Below are positions 1 to 11,023 of a stretch of 64,000 bases of DNA, piece after piece. A program made the translations under genes and the position numbers. This stretch comes from Thunnus maccoyii (taxonomy: Eukaryota > Chordata > Actinopteri > Scombriformes > Scombridae). Location: contig NC_056548.1 in the NCBI RefSeq assembly GCF_910596095.1, forward strand, positions 10,503,151 to 10,567,150, in the 5' to 3' direction. Every line of letters begins with the position of its first letter. Position 1 is the first letter of the stretch. The notes under the pieces were generated by a model, which was not told the origin of the DNA, searched no databases, and saw nothing but the letters and a program-made list of their open reading frames with translations.

Positions 1-37
1 GGGGTGAGGTAAGAGGAGGCACACGCGGGGGAGATAC

Positions 38-1862
38 CGAAGCGCTCGAGTGTTACAGGCCATCGGCTCTGCCTGTGGTGTCCCTGTCCTGCCAGTGTGG
101 AAATATGATTGTACAGGATGTTGCTCAGGTCCTGGGCCAAAAGAATAAGCTCCTGTGTGAGGCAGCTGAAGATGAATGGCGCCCTGACCCTCAGAGTGTG
201 CAGTAAAGTGCACAGCACAGCAGAAACCCGCTTGTGGATGACGTCACAGTCTGGAGCTGCCGCCACACGCAGCAAACGCACTGCCACCCACTTACTGAAG
301 TCTGAATCGAGGGAGAGATGAGGAGAGACCAGAGGTAAAAGGAAAGAGAGAAGCACAAATTATCAAAATTATCTTATTGATTTTATACATTTCAAATCTC
401 ATGAATCTTTATCTTAATATTGCAGCTTTTTCAAAAGCATCTCCTACCAGTACAGCTCTGTGTGGCGTCTGGATACTCAGCAGGCTGGCAGGCAGGGTTG
501 GCGAACATAAGAGACGATGATTTGATTATATGCTGCACAAAGTCCAGCAGCATCACACAGGCTGGCTCTGAACTGGACTTCTTATTCAGGCCCAGAGCAA
601 CTGGAGGAGCACAGACAATAAATTAGATTTACCCAGCGGTTTGGGTGTCTGGAACATCGGTCATTCAAAAGCTAAAGGTGAAGGTTAACAAGCTAATGAA
701 CAGGGTAAGGAAGAAAACTAAACCAATTGAGAAGCCAAAAATAAATTCACAAGTCAAATAGGTTGGGAAGCACTGGATTAACCTTTACAACAATACAGAG
801 CCTTTGACAGGTCAATCAATACAAACACACAATGTGCAGACAAGCTTTTTTTTTCCTCAAAGCACTTTTTTAAACTACAGTCATAAGATTGTGGCGACCT
901 AAAACAGAGGTAGTTGATCTATCTGTTGAAGTTGGTCTGAGGTAGTAATATACTGTACAACCAAATGTAGAATACAGTATGAGGAGCCTGACTGCCTATT
1001 CTTTTATGTTTAATTGTCAAATATGAAAGTGTAAGTTAAACTTGAGGGAGATCCCAGGCCAAAATAACAAACCAACCAGCAACAAATAAATGACAAATAA
1101 AACCAACAATACTGAATCAACAACCCAACAAATTAAAGTTAAAATACTAAATCTAAGTCCAAAACTTCCCAAAAAATAGGAGAAGTAGAGGGAAGCAACT
1201 TGTCAGCTCTCTTATACAGAGCTTCTAGGCAAGAGGTTAAGGTAGGAATAAAGATACAAAACAACAACTTAAATATAATCAGCAAATAAATATATTGGAC
1301 AGCATAACCACCACTACCTTTCTGACATTTTATCCCCTTAAGTATTGACTCAAATAGTTCACAATACAAAGATTTGGTTGGAAAAAAACCAGTAACTTAG
1401 CTATTAGTGAACCACCTTTTTTCTTATATAATTGTAAGACATTTAACAGCAGAACATAGATTAATCGAATATGACCAAAACTGAGCACTACAGCTTTTAC
1501 TGCTTTACCAGACTGGCATGTTCTCTCATTGTGTCCACCTCCTGTGTGTTAACTTCATATTTTAAGTTACTGACGGACTCACCGACATCCACATCAGTCA
1601 GTATCCTGTCAATGAACTGACAGAGGATCTGTCGAGGTTTCTGCACCGCCTGGTTGTATTCACCTGCACTGGCACTGCAAATACCAACATAATGAAACAT
1701 TATTTGTAAAAATGTTAACTACTTGGTGTAAACGGAAAGCGCAGTTTAAATCACTTTTATTTATGAGTCTGACATCATGTTAGCAGCTTAGCTTAGCTCG
1801 GTTAGTCACCTTGCTAGCTCCTGAAGAGCCGGTATCATCGCAGACATCTCCAGCCCTTCCAT
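38..1862 (-). CDS. atr: ATR checkpoint kinase, N-terminal exons (partial)
   Basis: Four coding exons read on the minus strand: 1810-1862 (ATG at 1862), 1583-1674, 448-600 and 38-301; the gene continues past the left edge. All have AG acceptors and GT donors, and the joined phases are open. The product begins [17 protein letters not shown] and continues with [34 protein letters not shown]-type and [14 protein letters not shown] segments, which match the vertebrate ATR N-terminus closely. In known ATR this region is HEAT-repeat solenoid that binds ATRIP; the kinase domain lies at the far C-terminus and is not in this window. ATR is the PI3K-like kinase that senses RPA-coated single-stranded DNA and activates CHK1. 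The last donor (GTATCT at 37-36) is the least certain boundary. Tandem, same-strand arrangement with pls1 just upstream, as in human 3q23. Confidence 0.93.
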
Positions 1863-2275
1863 TTTTATAACAACAAATGTCGTGTCGCTTTATGAATAAC
1901 TTGTTCAAAACACCATATCAAGGAAGATTTAACCAGCACACTTCTAGCCTGGGCACCAGCTGCCTGGCGATGTCAGGCTAGGAAACTTCTACATCTCCTG
2001 TCAAAACTTTCGCTCCAAAATTACGTTTTTTGTTTTCATACGGCATCCACCGAGGGACATTAAACTGAAACAAACTCGAACTGCAAACCGCTCCCCCTGG
2101 CGAAATGTTTGTAAATGGCACACACTAAAAGTCTGTTGTTGGTTTTTTTTGTCAAAGCAAGAATTATTTTTGCATAACCCAGTTTTCATAAACAATATCT
2201 GAGTGGGCTCTGCAGGCTGTTTGACGTCCAACCAACAAGAGAAAGCTTGTCTGCTTTTGCGCATGTGCAGTTATA
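1863..2275 (-). promoter_or_regulatory. atr 5' UTR and promoter region
   Basis: The stretch immediately upstream of the atr start codon is the presumed promoter. It contains an NRF1-like palindrome, TGCGCATGTGCA, at 2258-2269 and a CRE-like TGACGTCC at 2222-2229. No TATA box is evident. NRF1 sites are common in housekeeping DNA-repair promoters, so the placement is sensible, but the transcription start is inferred and not seen. Confidence 0.45.
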
Positions 2276-3149
2276 TGTATGTTAAGGTGAACGTGTGCTT
2301 CAATAATGTACTTTAAAGTCATATTAGGGTACGTTGCACACACTGAACAAGAATGGGGGCATTTGTAGAAAACACTCTGTCATCCAAGAGGTGAAAAGCT
2401 GTTTCTTTGTTTGTGCGCTTTCATGATAATAATGATGATAATAATAATAATGAATTTGATTTCAAGCACCTTTCGTTTAACCGAATACACTTAACATACG
2501 GAAAACACGTAAAAACTACGCTAATGAAACAGCTTGGCTAAAAAGATGGGTCTTAAACTCTGTTTCCAGAGGATTTAAAAGCACTAAAGATCACATCAAA
2601 TGCTTCTAAAAAGTAGCTCAGCTTTCTTTTTAATTGATATTAGTATTTTTTTTCTCCTTTAGGTAAAAGTCTCATTATTGAAGTTAAAATCTGATTAACA
2701 AGGGAGACATAGCCAAGAGCATAAGAACATTGTTACAATAAATGCAATACAGACAACATTTTAAGGCTAAGAAAACTCACACAACAAGAGTATAAATCAT
2801 ATTTAGTTAAGATGTATATTCAGGTATGACTTTCCAAAAATATCTAAATTAAAGTGAGCAAAGTTTTTTACTCAAGTAGATTTCTGATTTACTTATAATC
2901 AGTCAAAAATTGGTAATGTACAAATATTTAATGGAGTAGGAAGTTTTCTTGTAACTTTCTTTTCATTAGTCTTTCATTAGGTTATTTTCTCCTGAGGCTT
3001 GCAGGGACACTATGTCTTTTTATAAATACCCTTGGCACAGTAATACTTCTGTTTTTTACTCACAACATCACTGACACATGACCTCAACAGGATTTATGGA
3101 CTAACATATAAATGACCTGGTTTAAACTTCTGAAAGTTGTGAAAGATTT
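2276..3149. other. pls1-atr intergenic spacer
   Basis: AT-rich sequence between the atr promoter and the pls1 3' end. No coding exon is seen on either strand. Scattered pieces such as 'tttttactcaagtaga' (around 2868-2883) resemble the CAGTGGTGG... repeat family found elsewhere in the window, but are too decayed to delimit. Confidence 0.4.
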
Positions 3150-3590
3150 TTTATTGAGAGACAACAACACACATATACAAGGCTCTTCAGTACATTTAAT
3201 AGATTCTTTTTAATAATTAAATAGCAATATTCAATGCACAACATTTACAGAAATATCGTTGCCAAAGGAGGAGATGTGTGTGTAATTTTGCTTTTCTCTT
3301 TTTTGCTCATCTCCTCTTAAATATCATACAACAAAGAACAATTAAGAGATTGTTCTGTGAAATCACAGATAAACAAAGGTATCAGTTTTGCTGATGAGAC
3401 ATAATTTCTAACTTTAGGTCCGTGTATTGTTTTCATGGATAGAATAACAGAGAATGAGAGATGTTCTTGCTGTGAATGCCACTAGCAAGATTGAAGGTCA
3501 AAGAAAAGAAATCACAATGATGTCAAAAATGTGCAAAAGTAGCATGTAGAAACAAAATGCAGAAATGTAGATAGTACTCAAGAGGTTTGT
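3150..3590 (-). other. pls1 3' UTR with poly(A) signal
   Basis: Downstream of the pls1 stop codon the minus strand has an AATAAA at 3155-3150 (plus-strand tttatt), about 440 nt after the stop. This is the nearest canonical polyadenylation signal and is taken as the likely transcript end. Cleavage site and use are inferred. Confidence 0.5.
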
Positions 3591-6500
3591 TCATTTCTGG
3601 TTCAGTGGTTTGGTCTTTTTCATGCCCATCAGGCAGGCAAACACCGTCAGCACCATCTTGGGATTCACCTCCACCAAATCATCAGGCAGCGCGTAGACAC
3701 GAGCGCCGATCTTGCGGGCCAGTGAGATTGCATACCTGGAAGAGGAAAAGGAAGAGTAAAAAATACAAAGAGGCGGGAAGTCGGACAAAGGCAGTGAAAT
3801 TGTTTCTAAGCCGCAGGAAGTTAATGATTAAATGTGACTCAACCAGTCGGGACTCTTACTTGGCATTGCTGAGTTTATCTTCATCGTTCAGCATTCCTTT
3901 CTCTCCTCTCTTCACCATGTCCCACTTGACAGAACCAGGAGCGATGGCGTCGATCAGGTCAATCACTGGCAGACTGGTGCTGATCAGTTTGTCCTGTGAC
4001 AGTCAAACAGAGTGTGCATGCAGCCATGTGTTTACACAAATACAATATGCACATACTGTACGTACTCACACACACACACATACCTTGAAGCTGCTGATCT
4101 GTGTGTCCTTGCGCTTCTGGCTCAGGGTGGTGTTCACCCAGTTGAGGATGATCTGATCTCCAACCTTCTCTCCGTCGCCCAGATCTGACAAAACCAGCAC
4201 TGTGTACCTGAAGGAGCAAGCAGGAGAGATAAAGGAACATGTTTTGAGCTTGTGCCACAGCTAAATTGGACTTTCAGCTCAGCAAAATGCAAATTCAGAC
4301 ACTATTGATCAAAAATCAAATACAGTAAAACATGACAAGAATTTCAAATTCACTGAAAATAGACAATTTGTCTTTCGCAAACAATATACTACAACCAGTA
4401 AAATGTCCCATAGCCCTGGATGGTGTGTGTACCTCCTCATCAGCTGCCAGACCAGCGCCAGGGTGTGCATACGACTGCCCTCGTTCAAGTTTTCTCCTCC
4501 AATGCCGACCAGAGAGAAGTGAGCTACGTCTCTGCCCAGTTCCACAGCATAGTTACAGTTCTCCAGCTGCGATATGTGAAGAAAAGCAATGATACATTCC
4601 TTTCATTTTTCCACCAAAAAATGTTTTTTGTGCTCCTCAGGGTTGCATTTCTGTTGTATGTTTGTACCTTCTTCATGTTGGCCCCCAGGACAGGATAAGG
4701 GGGGTTGTTGACTTTCTTCCAGTTGACAGGTACATTAACCTTCTCATAAAGCTGCATAATCACCAAACCATCACACAGGTCCCTGTAGAGAACAAACACA
4801 TAGACAAACTGAAAAAAAAATCTACACATAATACATATCCAGAAAGTTAGATTACAAGTATTTGAGATAACAACAAGGGCACGTTTCTGAGAATTTGAAG
4901 TTTTAGCAACCCAGGGATAGTTTACAGGGAAGGTTTACATTATTTATCCAGTTATTTATCTCCTTTAACCTTGACATAAATGTCATATATGTTGAAATAC
5001 AGAGCCTCATGGTTTTATTTTCGTAAATATCCATTCTGTAGATCACCTTATTTAGTTAATGTTTACCTTGATGATTTATATAATTTAATTAATGGTATTC
5101 ATTTATGTACACTCATATTTTACAGGCTAATACCATTTTGATTACTTTCAGGCCAACCAATAAATCAATTAGTATAGGATTCAATATTTCCCCACTAGAT
5201 TCACTTGGACTTGTGATCTCAGCTATTTTAAAATCCTGGCTATAGCTCTGTCACAGACTTTTATCATAAAACTTGGAGATTGCTGTTCTCAAGTCTCAAG
5301 TGCTGGTGCAATGTAATGTAGGTATTACAGACAAAATCATTATTTTGTACAAGTTAATGTGCAGTTTTAGAATAAGGTGCTGATATAGAGGCTGTGAAAA
5401 TATGTGAACAGAATCAGAAATTCTACCAGAAGTACTCAATAATAATAATAATAACCTTTGTTCATGTTGTGCATAAGAACAGATAAAACAATAAATGTAC
5501 TCACAAGAGCATGTAAAACATACATGATAAATACAAATACATTACAAAAGAAAATATGTAATTAAGAACATTTAAATTGAATAAATAAAAGTAAATGGTG
5601 AGCATAAAGCTGAGTTTTATGTTGCACACCTGATTTCCACATTGCCCAGATACTAAGTGCCCTTCTACCCTCTCTTTACTACCCTAAATACTGATTAAAC
5701 TGGGCAGCCCCCGGGTATAAAAAGGTGCCCGTATAATCCCTGATAAGGTTAGTCACATTGATGTTTGACTAATGACATACCAGTACAGGTGGTTGATATA
5801 TGGAGAGACGCCAAGAGAGTTGATCCAGTTGCGAAATGTTTTCTCCTCTCTGGACTCACCTGTAAAGACATCATGATACGACAGACAAAATCACGTTTTC
5901 TCCCAGCTGTTCCCATGCTGTCAGCTGATAGGAGTGTTTGAAGTTCAGCTATTAGCCTACGTACATTAAATAAAAATTTATGGCTGCCATAGCTTGTCAC
6001 ACCCTGAAACATGTATTTTCTTGGACTTTTTATTGGAATGCGACGTGTATATCTTGCGATCACATGAAGTGTGTGTGTACATGTCAGCATTTTTAAATGA
6101 GTTTTGGTTTTGTGTTGATGGAGAAGTACTGAAACAGCCTCAAGGACGTGCAATGAATACAGCTAAAAAGCAAACGAAAGCTTTTGGTCAATGACAAGTG
6201 TGTCTCACCCTCTATCTGTGCAGCGTCTATGCTGTTTCCGTTCATCTGAGCCCTCACAGCAGGGTACATGTTGTACAGGTTGGCCACAAACGCCAAGTTG
6301 AGTTTGATGTTTCCAGATGTGACATCGTGAGCAGAAACAAACTGTCTGCCATCCAGCCGGGCCGCCTGTTGCAGCATCAGCTCGGCCCTTTGATCCAAAT
6401 CAGGCTCCTTCACATACACAGACATAGTAAAGACACATAGTCATGCCAGAATTCAAAAGGAAGGTCATTAATCAGAAGATCAGCAAATAACATTTTAAAG

Positions 6501-8632
6501 TTGAAACAAAAATATATGACACCGTCTACTGCATTATATGCATCATCTAATCACATTTTTCAGCAACTTTCACTCACTTTTAACATTTTCATTAATTTAT
6601 TAGCTTCTCATTCTCATTTTTCACTCATCAATTTCTCGCTGTAATTTGAAAACTTTACAGAAACAAACTGACTCACATGCAGGCCTCTCATGTCGATTTT
6701 GCCGCCCATTTCATACTCTTCTTGGCTAGCTATCTGGTACAACAGGTGGAAATATGCCCGCGAGTCCTACAGTGGTGCAGTACAAGAAGGGGAGAATGAG
6801 GGGGGGGGGGGGGGGGGGGGGGGGTTACAAACTGGATGTGACTGTTTGCTTGGATATGTGTGTTTGTGTGTGTAATCCTCAGGGCACCATGATGTCTTCA
6901 CTGAAGTTGCCTATCGTCTCTGTTCCAGCGTTGTGTAGATGATGGTTGACCCAGCGGAGCAGCAACTCCTCAGGAGAGCGAGACATTAGATGATCCAGCT
7001 GTTCTCCATCTGTCATAAGGCCAATTAGACCTATATACATACAGAATGTATAGTGTTAGTTTTGAATAGAAATTCATCAGAGACAGTTTTTAGACTTTGC
7101 CACAGTAAAACTCTCCATTAAGGGTAAAGGGCTGGATATCTAACATTTGGAGGTTCCCAACCTATATCACCACCATACATTTGATTGTGTTGGTATCTTG
7201 TGTATCTTTTCTGCTTTGTAAATGCATTTATTACTACAAAAATAGGATAGAAGAGAAATGTTGTTGTAACTTGGTTTCTAGCCTGCTTTCAGACCTCTGA
7301 ATTGCTGAGAACACCTCTGATTTGTAGAGCAAGTTAACAGAATAAATAATATAAATTAAACAAAATAGCAATAGAGTCTGATTACTAGGCTTTGTAAATA
7401 ACTTTTTCTCATATCTGGTCAAAAATCCAGCACTAAATTACACAAATTGAGCCAAAATGACATAAAAGTAGACACAAGCAAGGCTGTGTCTGATTTATGC
7501 TGTTTATACACCCCACACACAAACACATCCTTGCGCTCTGTCTACTGTGAGCACTAATCTGACCATTTCTTCCCCCAATGTCCTCGTCGTATTTCACCCC
7601 TGCATTTAAAAGTGTCTCTATTCACCTGAAAAGTTATGCAAGTGAGGAAAGGAGAGGAAACGATCTCTGAAACTGATGCAATAAAATTTGCGAATGTCTA
7701 TACTCCCTGGTGAAAGTGACAATAAAATAAACATTGCATTATAGCTTGTATTACTATTATATAACAAGTTCACGCTGGAACACAGACGCTAATTAATGAG
7801 ATGTCATTACATTAAACAACTCTTTTGTAGAGCTCGAGAGTTCACTCTTGACCTTGAAAACAGCAACGTCTACTAAAAATGCACTACGTCAAAACTCCCA
7901 GAAGTGCTTAGTTTGATGGAAAGTTTTAACATTTTCAGTTTCCTGAGATCTGAGCAAGGATGATCTGCTGATGAAGATTGTGTTATGATCAAAGGCTTCT
8001 CATCAATCAAAGCACAGTACAGTAAGTGAACCTTGAGTACAGGATGTTTTGTCACTGACTCTTCTGTTGATTCAGCTTCAACCTTAAAGCTTGGGTAGGC
8101 AACTTATTTTAGAAGCATTTTTTTGGTTATATTTTTTAAAACTCTCTTTACATTCCGACAACAATAAATAAATCAAATTCTCTGACTATAAAAAGAAAAA
8201 AATCTGGTATCTGTAGCTGTCGCAGGCGTGTAATAAGTACGTCCGATCATTTCATTCGACCCGCATGAAATGATTGGAAGCGAATTCAAGCAGATAGATG
8301 TGACACTTATTACTTTTGTGGGGGACTTCGAACAGGTGAGAGGTGATCCTGTTTACCGTTTACTGTTTACAAAAGGTGGTTGTGCCTTGAGAGGAAGTCG
8401 TGTGTGTGAGTCAGTGCAGTGACTGTTGTGTTGCGTGTGCATATGAAGCGTGTTTGTCTGGTGGGAGAGGCTCAGGACAGAGAGGGGAGGGAGGAAGAGC
8501 TGCAGGAGGAGGGCTGTATTTTCAAATTCTGGTGGGTTTTTTTTGTCTTTTCCAGATAACTGTCTACCCCAGTTTTAATATTTAGAACATGAACTGCATT
8601 TCAACTGCATTACTAGATTAGAAACTCTGTGT

Positions 8633-8694
<62 letters not shown>

Positions 8695-10971
8695 CTGTGT
8701 GTGTGTGTGTGTGTGTGCTGACCTTCGTTCCTGCTGATTTCTATATCAGCAAAGAGGCCAACCTTGATAATCTGCCAGAAAAGTCCCAGGACCAGATGGG
8801 GTTTTCCAGCCATCAGATCATGGGCGTCAATGCTCACCACCGTACAGCCAATTGCTGAGGCTGAGTTCAGGGCGAGGACCAGATTCTCCTATAAACACAA
8901 ACAAATTGTGTATCAGTGCGTTCATTTTTGCTCAAAGTAAAACTCACTGGGTAAAACTTAATTTTCTTTGTTTGACAAGCTCAGCAAAAACAAAGACTGG
9001 GGCCTGAGTCCTCCACATAATGGCTGACTTATTAGCAATAAAATGCTTCACTCAAAACCAGTCAGAAACAAATGGAAAGACTGGAACACCATACTTATAT
9101 TTTCTTAATTCCTCCAATGAGGGAGCAATTAGCTACAGAATCACACAGAGATAAAAGAGATATGGAAAAAGTGTGCAGTAAAAAGTTAATCTATGACAGT
9201 TTCTTTTTTCACAGTCCAGAATTATTGAGCAACCTTACAACTCTTTTGTCTTACAGATTTACACTTATAACTGTTAACATTCATACAGAGAATACTTAGC
9301 ATTTCATAGCATAGGAATTGTATGTGAAACTGCCAAATAAAACAAAATACATTATGTTTCTAAGTCATATCATTTCCTCTTAACTAGTCTGAGTATACTT
9401 GAGTTATACTATAATTGAGTTTCTAGTTCTCTATGACTTCTTATTTAAAAGAATAGTTCGACATATTTACTTTCTTGCAGAGAGTTAGACAAGACGACTA
9501 TGGATATATAAGGCTACCAGCAGCAGCTGGTTAGCTTAGCTTAGCATAAAGACTGGAGAGAGGGGGAAACAGTTAGTCTGGCACCGTCCAAAGGTAAAAA
9601 GAGTGCCTACCAGCAGCTCTACAGCTCACTAGTTAATATGTTAATAAATTGTTTGTTTGATCCATACAAAAACAGGAGTGTAAAATCAAATTCCTGGGGT
9701 TTTTGTTGGTTGCCTGGCAACATAACATTGACAACAAGACTCCAGCAACTCACAGCTCCCGTCCAAGAAATAGTACGGCATATAATACCCCATGTAAAAC
9801 CACAAATTGTTGTTTTTATACTTTTGTACAGATTAAACAAACAAGATATAATGTGTTAACTGGTGAGCCTTAGAGGTGCTGAAAGGTGGATTGCGTTACC
9901 TTCAGACAGAGCCAGGCTAGCTGTGTCCTCCTGCTTCCCGTCTTTATGCTAAGCTAAGCAAATCAGCTGCTATGAGAGAGGAATTTAACTCAAAAACTAT
10001 TCCTTTAATTGATGATACAACTATTACAAATGAAAACAACATATACAAAATACAAATAATACAAAATTAATCCTCCCCTCATTGTGCACATCAGTGTCAC
10101 AGTGCATTTAATGTGTGTATTTACTAAACTAAAAACACTACCTACTGTCTGAGAAGGGAAATGTTGTTCATTTTAAGTACATATTGCCATGTGAAATAAT
10201 GGCATTTTAATTTTGCACAAACCCTAACAGTGTGCTTTGGATCATTTTGAAGGACACTTGCATTTTACATTTTTGATTGAGACCTTTCCACTAATGCGAT
10301 GACTCCTTTATCCTCACGTTACTCACTGTCATTTTGAAGGTGGTAAGTTTCTTAGTGTTGATGACTCTTTCGTCAATCGTGTCAGGTTGAGACATGTTGA
10401 TCATTTTGCTGAAAGAGAACAAGAATGTCGAGCTGGTGAAACACTGAGTTAGCTTGTGAGCTATTTGCTAAATTTCATGTCCAGAAGTGCGTAATCTCTG
10501 ACATCACACCATCACTACTTTAATCTTTGTTGCCATGTAAAAGACTATAATGTACTTTGTCTTTCCAACCATATTCCAACAATGAAATATGTTAAGAAGA
10601 GTAAACATTAAAATAATTTACATTTACAGATAGGATAACTGTAATCAGTAAAATGGCAGATAAAGGATTCTTCAGGGACCACCCAGATTAGACCTGCTTA
10701 TCAACCTGCTTATTGAACTTATCAACAAACATATAAAACACACTGTATGGATGTGCACATGGTTATATATGCATTTACTGTAGGCTTGTTTATATGTGTG
10801 TGTGTGTGCGTGAGTACAAGTGTGTGTTTGTGTGTGTTACCATAACAGGATGCCATCGCGGGCAGAATTGAAGAGGCTTTCGTCGTCGGGGTTCATGGGA
10901 AGAAAATGTTGGCAGTCTGGATCTTTTGCCAAGGATTTGTTGATCCAGTTGACAAATGCCACTTTCTCCTC

Positions 10972-11023
<52 letters not shown>

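Noticed and set aside
3587-4156. 189-codon plus-strand frame
   Set aside because: Runs antisense through three true pls1 exons and their introns; the conserved protein is on the minus strand.
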